A model generated the notes under the pieces. The model was not told where the DNA came from and searched no databases. It worked only from the letters and a program-made list of their open reading frames with translations. A DNA stretch of 62,500 nt from Cristatella mucedo (Eukaryota; Bryozoa; Phylactolaemata; Cristatellidae): the NCBI GenBank assembly GCA_009760855.2, contig WPIO01000027.1, positions 2,235,001 to 2,297,500 of the forward strand, given 5' to 3'. Below are positions 1-11,441 of this stretch, in pieces. The stretch's first letter is position 1. Every line of letters begins with the position of its first letter. The position numbers and the translations under genes were made by a program.

Positions 1-115
1 TAACTATAGGCTAGTGCTTCTATTGCAGAGTTGTAAAGCGCGTGAATAGAGATTAAGTCATCTTAGGGCGCAAGACCAAAAGCTAAATGTTAATATTATT
101 GTTTAGAGATTAAGT
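1..115 (+). mobile_element. SINE-A 3' fragment
   Basis: The stretch around 31-95 reads like the tail of the SINE-A/LINE 3' end seen elsewhere (aagcgcgtgaatagag, attaagt, then a 'cttagggcgc' motif). No tRNA-like head is present. The copy is truncated and partly duplicated at 104-120 (a second 'agagattaagtt'). Confidence 0.4.
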
Positions 116-463
116 TCTTCTAGTTAGCTATTCATAGAAAATAGCTATTTTTTATTGTAGCAGGCAAAAATGTCATAGACAGCTAACAGCACGTCCGCTT
201 GCCATTGGTAGGATGTGCTAAATGTGCACTGCCATGTGACTTTGAGCTGGTGGAAAACCACGCTTATACTCAGGCTAGGTTAATAGTGGCAGCTAAGACA
301 CACGGATGAGCAACTGTCGCACCATCACATATAACAGTACATCCTCGTACCTTGAACTGCAGCTACATCTTTAAAATGAATATCAGGGACCATGTGACAC
401 TTAACCAGCGATACCTATGAAACATGCTCTAACGGCAACTATGGAACGGTTAGATTACCATAG

Positions 464-552
464 GCTCTACTTCACGACCTAATCAGGTCATGCATTCAAG
501 TCCTTCTGCAGGCAATTCCTCATTGCCCACTGCAAACGGTAGCGAGCAGATG
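464..552 (+). mobile_element. SINE-B fragment (tRNA-derived)
   Basis: A tRNA B-box-like stretch (attcaagtcc) is followed by the SINE-B body: a glean of 'gcaggcaattcct', 'cattgcccactgc' and 'cggtagcg'. The order is the same as in the better copies at 4837 and 17478. The 3' half (the 'ctcttctgccgctat' block) is missing. Confidence 0.6.
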
Positions 553-1500
553 CGGAGTTAGGACTTTCATTTAGGGAGCAAGACCAGCAAGATTGTGTGC
601 ATTCAAAGGAGGTGCTTAAGTAATTAAAATGCAAGTATTCAGGCAATGAAAAATGATAGCGCACAATCGTGAAGTGAATTCGACCCGAACTCGGTGTTTG
701 ATCAACGAGTAGAAGTACAGTATAACTTCATCGTTGTTTTCTATTAAGGGCGGGCGTAGAAAAGGGGGGCTACCCAGGTTACTGCGTGCTCTGGGGGAGG
801 CATATGCTCCGTCTGCCCACTTCCAACCCCCCCCCAACGGCTCGGCTACTGGAATTGAGAGTTACTAGGGATCATGTGGCGCCACGTTGTCTGTCAGTCC
901 AGTCCTACCTCTGCAGTCATCGTTTCAATGTAACATCGTTTAGGCTCGAGCTCGTCGTTCTTCGTCAATTTCGGATACGCGACCGTTCAGTCATCACAAC
1001 TCCAGCGGCTCGCAACAAGTACCTGTACGTTCAACTTGGCTATACAGACAGAAACTGCATACTGAGAGCCATCCATTGCTGGCGGCGACCACCTATTGCT
1101 TAATATGCTTCAATGTCACTATCGATTAGACTGAGCTTATCTAAGATTTTTTCCAAGATTCTTTTCCGAAATGTAACATTCCAGCGTTAGTATCTTCGTT
1201 TTCGCCTTAAATATGTTGTATGCATAAATTGTATTCGCCATGACCGAAAAAGCTGTAATTCGCCATCAGCTGGCGGGCGTCACCTGCGACGCTTGCTCTT
1301 CTCCTTAAACGGCCTTTAAATCTCGGCCTGGCAAATCTCCCTCACAAAGCCTACTTTTCTCCTAGGCTCTCCTCGGGATTGGTAGACATTTCTCTGCTTC
1401 TTTCCAATTAACTTAAGGCTTACTCTCAATGTGCAGGTGCTCAGACAGCCCCACCACCGCGAGAAGTCACAGTTGTCCTACTACAAGAGCTTGTAATAAT
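553..1500. other. no gene seen
   Basis: Unremarkable sequence apart from a run of C at 827-835. The open frames here are short, overlap on both strands and show no recognisable domain. Confidence 0.5.
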
Positions 1501-1514
1501 AGAGAGAGATGAGA

Positions 1515-1554
<40 letters not shown>

Positions 1555-1582
1555 TAGAATGAGAGAGAAGGAGAGAGAGAAT
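1501..1582. repeat. (GA)n microsatellite
   Basis: Nearly pure GA dinucleotides run to 1550, then an imperfect GA-rich tail. All long open frames across it (serine/leucine runs) are by-products of the repeat. Confidence 0.9.
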
Positions 1583-3037
1583 GTGGTTGTGTGAGACTTG
1601 GCTGTGTGTGCACGAACCACAGGTGTGGATGTGTGTGGATGTGAACGTGTTTGGGCGTGAGAGTGTTCTGACAGACAAGAGCAGACAAGCGAGAGAGAGA
1701 GAGACCTTCCGATCTTATGCCGCCAAGAGGCAAGCAGGTCCTCGATCTGCTCGTACAGCATATCGCCAGTTGCAGGACGCGTTACTGGCGAACACCACGC
1801 TCTGAGACTCAGATTCAATGCAATCGTCGCGATTGATGATGGCTCAATAAACACTTTTACTGGCACTTGGGAGAGGTATCCTGGTCACTCAAGTGTACCT
1901 GGTGGTCTGATTGTCTTCTCTCTTAGTGAAACTGGGTATTCTCTGCGACTTGGCAGCACTTGAGGCAAAACTGCCACTTAGCACCTGTGTCGAAATGCAG
2001 TTGTCTCGCTAAAGAATTGGAGAACTGAATCCTCTCTGTGGACTTAAAAATGAATATTGCTTGACGACATGCATCGAATGACAGTTCCTAGTGGCTTTGA
2101 AGACATTTAAAATGAAGCTAAAAACTCACCGGTCTTTGCTCTATTCATGCAAATAGATCTTTGTCTGCTTAAGTGCGAGTTGAAATGGTGCATTCGATTA
2201 TCACGATTCAGTTTATATGGTTTCTGGTTCTCACATTTAAAGTGTATGGAAAGATATTTAGTTCTTTCCTAGCGCTATACATATATATTCGCTTTTCGTA
2301 CCGGTACTTAAATTGCTGGGCTGCAGTTTTCCTTAGACTAATATATGTGCATATTAATTTAACGCTAAGTGTGAGTAACACTGTTGTATGACTGTGCTAG
2401 ATGTTGCACATTTTGCAGAAAAACCAACAGTGCTCTATAAATAAGCTGACTGTAAGCAAAATTATCCAATCTACCCTGACATTGCAGCCAACAGCAGTGC
2501 TCTAAAATAAAGCTGCAACGCAGCAGTGGTTCTCGTGTGTTGTAGGACCTGACTGAGCGTGAAGCACAGTCACCGTGGATTGAAAGAGGAACAGATGCTG
2601 TAAGTAGAGTCATGATGAGACACTTTTTTTGAGCTTATCCGAAACCTTTTACCGTAAGTAAAAAAATTCGTGCACTGCATGACTAGCAAATTTTGTGTTT
2701 CGTTTGTTGCGATGACCTGGTGTGCTTGTCGGGTATCATTTATTATGGTCATTATCGTTACAATTTTCTCTCGCTGTCAGTTATATTAAGTGCTCACTCA
2801 TCTGCGCAACTCCTGCTGTTCTAATGACGACTGTTTGTGGATCCAGGTACAAATTTTAACAAATGCCTTGGTGGTTCCTCTCTTGCTTCCGGCAGTAAGT
2901 GAGCAATAAAGCAACTATAGTGACTATGAAACATAAGGCCCGTATCACTTTATACACGCGGCTACACGTGAAAGGTCAATGAATGCATAACAACATTGCA
3001 AGGACTAACTGCACGTTTTATTATATGTGTACATACT

Positions 3038-3038
<1 letters not shown>
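1583..3038. other. no gene seen
   Basis: After a degenerate GT-rich patch at about 1600-1650 the sequence has no recognisable gene or repeat. Short open frames have no family features. Confidence 0.45.
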
Positions 3039-3039
<1 letters not shown>

Positions 3040-3083
<44 letters not shown>

Positions 3084-3087
3084 TTAC

Positions 3088-3151
<64 letters not shown>

Positions 3152-3183
3152 TTACATTTTTATATATATATATATATATATAT
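3040..3183. repeat. (TA)n-(GA)n-(TA)n compound microsatellite
   Basis: Three TA tracts (3040-3077, 3091-3124, 3160-3183) flank a pure GA tract at 3125-3151. The TA tracts are self-complementary, so this is a likely replication slippage and assembly trouble spot. Confidence 0.9.
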
Positions 3184-3737
3184 GTGAATATTTAAGTTGG
3201 CCTGTGTTGACCAAGAATTTGTCAAGATTGACTTGCTTGTCATTCAAATTATTATAAGGCCAATGCCTCTTCCGCTAGTTCAGAGTCCATACCACAAATA
3301 GTTGCAACTGCAAAGCTAACGGGCATGCACTATATAAAGACCGTGTAAACAGTGTACGACCCCTGTCGGACTTTTGGGGTTTATATATTCAACTCCGATC
3401 GATTCTTATTGACCGGTCTGGCTCGGTCTAACATTCGGGTGCCATGCTGTAGCTGTTTTTGCAGTTATCTTAACGGTTTTCCTTCCGGTTCGAGCGCCCT
3501 ATGCTCTCGTGGATTGCTGCAAGTGGAAGCTTGCATGCTTGCATCAGAGGACACAATTAGGCTGCACTACAACTAATCAGAATCTCGCCAGTGCATAGCC
3601 GCTATATGAAGAGTAGAAAGTACTGCCGTGGGCAATCCTTTCATGAGAACCTCTCATGGACCACCGTTTCAAGCAATAGTGACAGCCACTGGGGCTCTAT
3701 CCGAATTACTGCCGCTTTCCGAATCACTCTCCACTGA

Positions 3738-3789
3738 CGCGCTGGTCTTAGCCCAGTGGTGGGGTGCTCACTCTTCTCGACCAAGTCAG
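3738..3789 (+). mobile_element. SINE-B head fragment
   Basis: The motif 'ggggtgctcactcttc' followed by 'gaccaagtcaggtc' matches the A-box and anticodon-side part of the SINE-B head. It stops where the LINE copy begins at about 3790. Confidence 0.35.
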
Positions 3790-4836
3790 GTCAAACCTTG
3801 CTAGCAAGTTCCAGTCTGGTTGTAGAGCTAATCACTCCACAGAGTCAGCATTGCTTCGGGTGTATAATGACCTACTTAGGGAATACAGACTTAGTTAGAG
3901 TTTCTCTGCTTGTTTTGCTCGATCTTTCGGCAGCTTTAGATAAGCGACTCTCGTCTCGCCCGGGCATCACTGGCACTGCATTTAATGGTTCAGCTTCTAC
4001 CTCAGTGGGAAACTCCATACTATTAATGTGAATGGGCAAAGATCATCCGATGAACCGCTGAAATATGGGGTACATCAGGGATCCGTGCTTGGTCCTGTTG
4101 TTTTTACGATTTATACTCTTCCTCTTACCGATGTGATTGCCAAGCACAATCTAGGCTTCCACCTTTATGCATATGACACCCAGTTGTACCTTTGCTTTGA
4201 TCCCTCCTAGCCCTCCAGAACGTCGAATTCTCTCAATTCCCTTGCAGCATGTATTGATGACATCCGCAGCGCATGGATGGCAGCAAACTTTCCTTAATTG
4301 AATGATCATAAAATTAACTTACTAGTTATGGGGAAACCAAGTGTGATTCCGAAATTGGAAAGGCAAATGATCAAAATTGGCTCTGTGAGCATTTCTCCTG
4401 TTAAATCTGCATGAAATCTACGTGTTGTGTTCCAAAATGACCTTTTTTAGACGACCACATCAGCTCCACAGTCAAGTCCGCCTACTTTCAGCTACATAAC
4501 ATTGCTACAATCCGGGCTTTTTTTAGACAGGGATAACACGTCTAAATTGGTCCATGCAATTGTGACATCCCGTCTTGACTTCTGTAACTCACTGCTTGCT
4601 GGTCTACCGCCCCGTGCAATCAGGCACTTTCAGCTGGTGCAAAACTCTGCAGCTAAGTTTGTCTGTCGTGAGCATCGAAGTTGCCACATCACACCACTTC
4701 TGTCCGACCTTGTTTGTTCAGCGTGCTACCACTAACCATTCCATCATGCTTCATTTGCAGCAAATGCAAAGTGCCTAGAAAGAGACTGAGTTCACTGAGG
4801 GCGCTATATCAACTGCATTATTTTTATTATTATTAT
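3790..4836 (+). mobile_element. 5'-truncated LINE (CR1/L2-like), inactive
   Basis: A non-LTR retrotransposon piece holding the reverse transcriptase palm and thumb and the 3' end. Frames at 3880-4210 give LLDLSAALDK, GVHQGSVLGPVVF and a catalytic box YAYD where active enzymes have Y/F-A-D-D (about 4166-4180). Frames at 4502-4740 give VTSRLDFCNSLLAGLP, LVQNSAAKFVC and HITPLLSDL, the typical C-terminus of CR1/L2/Jockey-group LINEs. Frameshifts and stops break it throughout. The 3' end is the shared tail (gtgcctagaaagaga ... gggcgctata) followed by an ATT-repeat terminus at 4818-4836. No endonuclease domain or ORF1 remains. It is bounded by SINE-B pieces on both sides. Confidence 0.85.
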
Positions 4837-4945
4837 GGGTTCGAGTCCAGCAGTGGGCGATCCTGTATTGCCCACTGCTAGCGGTGGCAATGGTCGTCTG
4901 TATAAATGAGGCTGTTGAATCAGCTAACCTTTAACTTTTAACTTT
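4837..4945 (+). mobile_element. SINE-B (3' two-thirds)
   Basis: Begins at the B box (gggttcgagtcc), followed by the body (cagtgggcgatcctgt, attgcccactgctagc) and the tail 'aatgaggctgttgaatc' then 'agctaacctttaac'. It abuts the ATT tail of the LINE directly, so its 5' head was probably lost or overwritten at the junction. Confidence 0.75.
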
Positions 4946-5754
4946 TTTGATTGAAATTAAGCCCCAGCAGAAGCACCAGCAACGCCTGCTCTCAGGCAAG
5001 CACTGAGTTCAGCCCACATTTAGACAATCTCTATCAGTGTCTTTGCAGTCGGCCAGTATTTTCTTTCTTTGCTATTGCTCTTCATTATTATTTCTTATTT
5101 ATTATTATTGCTATTTCCTGTCTGTTATTGCTCTTCATTTGATCTTTCTTAGTCGCTACCTGTCGCTCTATTCCTTCCGACCGCTTGGAAAACATTTTAT
5201 TGTGAAGACACTGCGCTGATGATGATACATTTAGAGCTCTCAGGGCGGTAGCAGACCATATTTCTCCGGCGAATCGAGACGCGAGTCAGTGAGTACGACC
5301 TTCACCTTGAAGGCCTTTATAGATTGAACTGAAGCAGGCTGAAGCTCATCAAAAATGCATTGCAGATTAATTATTTATTATTACTACTTTGTTCGACCGT
5401 TGGTTTCTCTAAAACGTGCGTGTATAATCCGAAATTATTTCAGCATGTGATTTACTCGGAAATCCTGAAATTTGAAAAGCAAAAAGTTGGGCCAACAGGC
5501 GTACTCGCAAAGTGCTAATGAAATATACTTGACTATTATTATAATAATAAGGCATTTGTGTGGCAGCCTAGAAGATTAAATCCCTGTTTTTTATTGTATA
5601 TATGCTGGAAAGAACTCGTGTAATTCACTATTAATAACGTGGCCATTGTCCGTATAATAGCACGCCAAGGACAATTCACGTGGACAGAGCAAACACTGAA
5701 AACCAGGTGGGTTTTCATCCTCTAATTGAATTGTGTCACGTCTGTTTATGTAAT
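4946..5754. other. no gene seen; AT-rich
   Basis: T/A-rich sequence with short TTATTATT stretches near 5095-5115. No coding signal or recognised repeat. Confidence 0.4.
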
Positions 5755-6810
5755 TACGTCAGTGAGTTCCAGGCTTTTTTGGGCATAAGAACTGAAGCAG
5801 TCGCTCTCTAACGGATATAAGGTTAATTAGAGGCGCAACTAAATGACTTTTGAGTCCGAAAAGCAGGGTAGTACGACTTAGAGCCTGATTAGGAAGTGCT
5901 TCGGATACGCAGACTGGAGCGAGAATGAAGGGACCTCAAACCGAGTGACAGAATCCTTGAAATCGATAGGCAGCTTGATGGGGAGCCAGTGCAAGTCACA
6001 AGGATGTCGTGTGATGTGGGATTTTTGACGTCGCTGCAGATAGGCCTGGATGCATAGTTTTTCATTGACTGCAAGCGTCTTATTATTTGTGCAGGAAAAC
6101 TAATGAGTATTAAGAAACAAAAGTCTAGACATGATTTATCAAATGCCTGGGTCAGCCTGGCTGTGGTAGTCTTATCTAAGCGGCCCGAGTTTGTGGAAGG
6201 GTACGTAGGTGAAAGTAGGCAGACTTGACTGTGGACTTATATATATTTACTTTGTAAAAGGTAAATGGTGAAATGGAACACGCCGACTTTGTGTGGAAGT
6301 TTTAGGAGACTTAAGGTCCGACCCCACTCGAGGGTAGGATTTTGACTCTGACTGACACTTGGTTCATGATCAATTATTAGGTTGGTTTTGCCATCTGCCG
6401 ATTTTGGATATTCTTCTATCACACGCTAATTTCGGAAATAGATGTTGCAACGGAGTTAAGAGAGTTTGACTTGTGCTTAAGGCCAGGAGAAAACAAAATA
6501 AAATCACTGATGTGTATAATTTGTGTGAAAATGGGAGCCTGTATTATCCTGGGTGATTGTTTCGGTAAGATTGAGAGTATAAATTTTTCAAAAGAAATGG
6601 ACTTAGATCAGATCAATGTGGAAAGAAGAAAGCCAAGTATTAATTTCCAAATACTTTAAAGGCCGCCCGGATGTCTGTTCCCCGCTATGACATCAATGCT
6701 TGTAATCTGCCTCCCAGATAGCATCGAATGCCAGTGCAGTGTAAAACAAGCGATACCCTGACGAGATGAAAGGCTCTCAAAAAGACTCGGTTATATACCG
6801 TTTAGAAAAG
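5755..6810 (-). mobile_element. decayed LINE copy, minus strand
   Basis: Segments line up in order with the better LINE at 20702-22620. These are 'gtgagttccaggct' (5762), 'gaagggacct' (5924) and 'gggagccagtgcaagtcac' (5980), a 'tgcagataggcctgg' block (6034), and 'gacgagatgaaaggct' with 'tcaaaaagactcgg' (6760-6790). The minus-strand product around 5889-6074 corresponds to the thumb/C-terminal region. It is riddled with indels and clearly old. Confidence 0.65.
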
Positions 6811-9180
6811 ATATCCATGTGATCCCGGGGTTCTAATTCTGTCCTCTGGTATCAAAGCTAACGTATTATTATTCCCCAACTTCAGATGACGTCACTCCTC
6901 GAGGCCGCCAGCTAGCACAACAGACGATAACGAAGCATACAAGGAGTCCATCACCCTGTGATTCAGCGATGACAGGCAGTAGCAGATAAGCATGCTTTGA
7001 TGAGCAGAGGCGAAAGACTAGGAGATAAAGTGACAAGATGGTATGAGTAATGAAGCCAAATGTGACGCAAGCAGGAGCCCGATATACGGTTAAGGATACC
7101 AAAAACCAGTGCAGCAGATATCAGTCTCACTAGGACTGAATGAGTTGATTCGCTTGAGTTCGTAGTCTAATGTGGCAGTCAGTGCGACACCGGCGTCCAA
7201 AGCTTTTCATTTTTCTTTTCACTTCACGTAGTACGTCTCGCTGTACCCGTCTACCCTGGCAGAACGCCGTGCAGCTGGCGCGTTGTGCATTTGGACACAG
7301 CTATGGCTCGATTGAATCCTCTAGCCAATCGACCGCTACGCTCTCGGATATACGTCCCTGTCTAACCTTCATTATTAAGGCAGCTGCTAGATGTTTGGAG
7401 TTAGGCGCTTTCGCAGTGCGATCAAAGGCGAGTAATGAAAGAATGGATACATTAAAGAGGTGGAGTTTGAACATGGCTCAAAATGGCTTCGTCTTTTTTT
7501 AGGCAACGTCATCTCAGCTTTCTACATTTAGCAGCAGACGAACGAACGAATTGCCGCCGGCAAGTTCCAGAGTTCTACCGGTAAAATGGTTTTTAGTTGA
7601 TTTTTGCAAGCAACAGCTCACTTGCGCTGGCGGTGGACTGAGCTCAAATACTGCTCTGCTAATTGACCGACACAGGGCCGACCCCGATCATTTAGAAAAC
7701 AATTAGCATGACCGGCCCTGTCCCGTTGCTATAGTAATGGGTATGCCTTATTTTTGCTTTTTTTGTAGCGCATTAATCTCGCTCAGTACCGTGCCACGCC
7801 ACCGCCAGATTATTGACGATCAGTACAGTCTCAGTTCTCACCAGATGAGGCTTAATTCAAACAAAAGAATTTGGCTCAAATGTGCACAACCTGTAGCAGC
7901 CAAACTATTGTCTTAACAAAGTGCAGTAAATCACTACGTGACAGCCTCGAAGGCCTTATGAAGGCTTCACCTGAGAACCACGCTGTCAATTGCATCATAC
8001 TTTGACTCTGGCGGAAAGGTCACCGATTCCTCCTCCTTACAGAAGCCGCAAAACTGCTTCTGCCCTTTTTTGAACACTTAAGAATCCCTCAAGAGCACTG
8101 CTTTCAGTCAGCCAGAAGTTGCTGCAACCAGTGAGGTCTTCGAGTGAGTCGTCTGCTCATGTTAAGACTTCTCAATAAATGGTAAATTCTTGAAATCGCG
8201 TTATTTATTCTGTGCATTGCATAAAAATGGCTGCACTGAAGTGCATGAAGCTCGAGCTCGCGTGTTTTGGGAGTTCAATCAGCATTCGTATAGAAAATCT
8301 GTGTAGACAAATGGATTCCTACAGACATGAGACCAATGTGTTTGAATGCCAGTACGCTGCCGCTGCTGCAGGACAAAGCTCTGTAAGAAAGCGGTCGAAG
8401 CTGAGTTAGTGCACCGCTAGCGTACTTCGCGATTAGCCAGCCACCTCTTCTGCCACGCCTCGGCGATTGCTTGACATGGGTCTCCATACTTCCGCTCAAT
8501 GGTCGCTGTCCTGCCCACAGAGTCATGGAGTACGTCGGCCACTGCACTTGATTCCGATTGTTTGGTCAGCTTGACATACCCAAGTTACTAATTACAAGCT
8601 ACATAAGTCGTCCTTGCATCCACACGTGCGTCTCTCCTGGGCCGGTCTCAGTCTCCGCTTGACTTAAGTCTTCGCATGCCCAACTATCGCGGCACTCAGA
8701 AGAGGGGCGTGGACTAACAACAGTACGTACAGTTTCACTTGACTATGTCGACATTGAGCGCGAAGCACAAGGCCGCATTCGCGCCCGTCCATGCAGCTTG
8801 GGCTCGGGTTCGTGCATTCGGCAGCTGCTTTCCCCGCTAATGCTCATATCGAGCAAGTTCAAGAAGGACTAGGCAACGCTCGCCGCCTGCCTGCTGCCGC
8901 CAAGACATCACGCCTCTCGTCTCAGAAAAGCAATACGAAGCGACAGCCGATCGCGAGAAACCGGCTCGTAATAGTCGAGCTCCAAGGTGTGCGACACTGG
9001 ACATTGAATGGAAATCGCCAGATCGAAAGTGGCTCAAACTGCTGTCCACGCCAAACAGGACTCGGTGCCGCGGTGAAGAATACAGTCATCGTCGAGCGAC
9101 CCCGTCAGCTGCTCAATGTCTCCCTGAGACGATTGCACTTAATCCGTAACTCGTAAGCCATGCAAAGTAGAGTGGCGACC
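6811..9180. other. no gene recognised
   Basis: About 2.4 kb without a recognisable repeat. The longest ATG-started frame is 8791-9156 (+, 121 codons). It has no domain, signal peptide or membrane segment that I recognise, so it is not called as a gene. A TATA-less, mixed-composition sequence. Confidence 0.35.
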
Positions 9181-9189
9181 TTGCGGGCA

Positions 9190-9362
9190 AAGGATGCCAC
9201 TGCCCGCTGGGCCCTCGCCCAGAAGGTCGGCTGCTCGCTCTTCTTGACCTCCTCCTTGACCTTCTTCCTGGGTTTGAGCCCTGCACTGGGCCATCTTTCA
9301 CTGCTCACTGCAACCGGTGGTGGTAGCCATTTAGGCTTTTCTGCCGCTATATAAATCAGGCT
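9190..9362 (+). mobile_element. SINE-B
   Basis: Head 'aaggtcggctgctcgctc' (9220), B-box-like 'gggtttgagccctgc' (9270), then the body and 'ttttctgccgctatataa' with the tail 'aggctgctaaatcac'. The head carries a small internal duplication of 'ttgacctcc'. It is followed immediately by a LINE 3' tail. Confidence 0.7.
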
Positions 9363-9484
9363 GCTAAATCACCCATTTGCTACCACTAGCCATTCGATCG
9401 TGCTTCCTATGTGGCCATTTTGAAGTGCCTAGTAAGAGATTGAGTTCTCTGAGGGTGCCACATCATATGCATTATTATTATTAT
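9363..9484 (+). mobile_element. LINE 3' tail
   Basis: Contains 'gctaccactagccattcg', 'gtgcctagtaagagat' and 'gttctctgagggtgcc', ending in ATT repeats at 9470-9484. This is the extreme 3' end of the resident CR1/L2-like LINE; it contains a small stem (AGAGA / TCTCT). Confidence 0.75.
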
Positions 9485-9485
9485 A

Positions 9486-9755
9486 GGCCCAGCGGTTAAG
9501 GTGCTCGGCCTGATCAATGTAATGTAATGTATCTCCGTCTGTAACACCACAAAGTCATAAAGACAATGTGGGTGTTACGCAGGTGAGTTTTGTATAGCGC
9601 ACTCACAGCCCAAGCGGCTTTCGGTACGCATTTGGTAGCCATCAAGGTCTTGCCGAGGTCGTGGGCTCAAGCCCCGTGGCATATGTGAAGCGCCTGAATA
9701 GAGATTAAGTTCTCTTAGGGCACTATACAAATGAACTTTATTTATTATTATTACT
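9486..9755 (+). mobile_element. SINE-A with internal insertion
   Basis: A tRNA-like A box (cggttaaggtgctcgg, 9493-9508) is separated from the B box (gtgggctcaagcccc, 9661-9675) by about 150 nt instead of the roughly 45 nt seen in the copy at 45939. The insert holds an inverted repeat (gtaacacc at 9541-9548, ggtgttac at 9571-9578). After the B box comes the LINE-type tail (gtgaagcgcctgaatag ... ttctcttagggcacta) and an ATT-rich end. Confidence 0.7.
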
Positions 9756-10030
9756 AAATAATGTAAACTCGTCGTGCCGTCCGGAGGCTGTCGTTCGGCT
9801 ATGCTAGGGGAAGCGACAGGCATGGTCCCAGCAGGTATTTGGAGTCAAGCATTCGGAAGGAAAACACCCAGAACAGCACCACCTGCCGAGTGTGTAGCTA
9901 ACATGATGATAATAATAATATGAGATATTCATATCGTCTAAAGAGTGCGACAACAACTCCGTGATAAGTACGGAAGGCCGCTAACCTCCTGAGCCGATGA
10001 GAGCCCGCCAAATGGGCCCGGCGGTGAGCC

Positions 10031-10172
10031 TGACGTCAGAGATGCGCGAGTCACCGGCCGCGAGTCACTGTTGAGTCATGCGCCCTTTGAGCTGCGCGCC
10101 GAGCTAGCGGCCGCTGACTCAGCGTGCGAGGTCGTGCTCCTCTCGCCCTACCCTGAAGGCAGGAATATATAT
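10031..10172 (+). promoter_or_regulatory. candidate promoter: CRE, AP-1/Maf sites and TATA box
   Basis: The stretch carries a perfect CRE (TGACGTCA, 10031-10038), an AP-1 site (TGAGTCA, 10072-10078) and a second AP-1 site (TGACTCA, 10115-10121). The second lies in the palindrome GCTGACTCAGC, close to a Maf recognition or antioxidant response element. Two copies of 'gcgagtcac' lie between them, and a TATA-like TATATAT sits at 10166-10172. bZIP factors (CREB, Fos/Jun, Maf/Nrf) are the expected binders. The spacing suggests transcription to the right from about 10200, but I see no gene there, only a SINE and a CpG-rich block. The sites are mostly palindromic, so direction rests only on the TATA box. 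Confidence 0.45.
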
Positions 10173-10249
10173 GACTGGTAGATATGGCGACACTGTCGAC
10201 GTTTGTTGATGAAATGTAGCCGCTCTCCTTATATTTAAAAATACATATA

Positions 10250-10361
10250 ATTTATTTGTATAGCGCTCTAAGAGGACTTAATCACTTTCCCGGAGCTTTG
10301 CATATGCTGCAGGACTCGAGCCCACGACCTCGATCGTCAGAGGGGCACCTTACCCCTGGGC
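10250..10361 (-). mobile_element. SINE-A, minus strand
   Basis: Reading the minus strand: A-box region (gcccaggggtaaggtgcc), B box (gtgggctcgagtcctg), then the LINE-type tail ending in 'agagcgctatacaaataa'. The A-to-B spacing is compact, as in tRNA-derived SINEs. Confidence 0.7.
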
Positions 10362-10559
10362 TTTTCAGGGATGTGCAAGGAATGCACTGACTTGCTCTGT
10401 CACGCGATCCTGGCTGCACTTGCATGTTGCTATTGGCCTCGTGCCCTGCTTTGACCGACGGTGTTTTCTTTAGCTTTTTCCCCTGTGCTGAACATACTGC
10501 ATGTCTCTACTGCAGATAGCTGCGCCTGCAGGGAAGAACAAGTTCATTATCACTTGTCC

Positions 10560-11130
10560 ATTGAAAATCCGTCGGCTCAAGCCTCGTCAAAGAGCTGCTG
10601 AGGGAGAGCGGGGAGAGGGCATGAGAAGGATTTGCAGTCCAGAGGTTCGAGCAACTTCCGGTTCAGGATAGGGTTCGGGATACCCAGGAAGCTGGACGGC
10701 CGCGAACGTGCTAAGAAGCCGTCGACCCAAGCGGCCCGAGAAGAGCCGTCGGCCTGCGCCGACGTTCGGGCGGGCAGTGCGAGTGCGTCGTCGGTTAGAA
10801 TCGCCAGTGCGGCGGCCGACACGCGTGCACCGCGGCGCGCGCTCGCAGAGGAAACAGCCCCTCGAGCCGCCGCCGCGGCCATCGTGGAACTCCGCCTGCG
10901 AGTCGACTACGGTCGCCTCGACAGAAGCCGGACGTGTGGCCAAAATTGGCGTGCTGCTGCGTTGGAGCTTTGACAGACCAACCCTGCTGCCACTTGCCGA
11001 CTCTCCCCGCCCTCAGTCCTCACGTATTTCCGTCAGAGGATGCTGAACCACCTCGGGGCCAGCGCGGATGCATGCCGGGATTCCTTACTGCCGGCCGACC
11101 TAATCGCGCGAATCCCTCGCTACTTTTCAC
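10560..11130. other. CpG-rich block, function unknown
   Basis: CpG dinucleotides are dense at about 10680-10960 and both strands have open frames of 100-118 codons (10577-10943 minus, 10632-11046 plus). Open frames on both strands are expected from the composition alone; none shows a recognisable domain. It could be a CpG island or a first exon of an unseen gene. Confidence 0.3.
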
Positions 11131-11441
11131 GTAAGATGGGCGTACGCAGGCTGGCTATGTGTCTGTCATTCTAGCCTACCCCTCCCAAGGCGAGCACGAC
11201 CGGCTGTCACCGTCCTGGCTCAACCTTCCATCGCCGCCGCCGCCCCTCTCCACTACTAGCCAGCCGCGTAGGCAGTCTTCAGGGCCTCCGCAGTGGGTCG
11301 ACTTTGCATACTTTAAGTACGTAAAGTGGAGGTTTCGCTGATTCAACAGTCGCGCATATTTAGCGGGCAGAGGAGCCGCAGCGACTACCACTCCCACTTG
11401 CGATGGGAAATTCAGCATCGCATCGCCTGCCGAAGGTGTCG

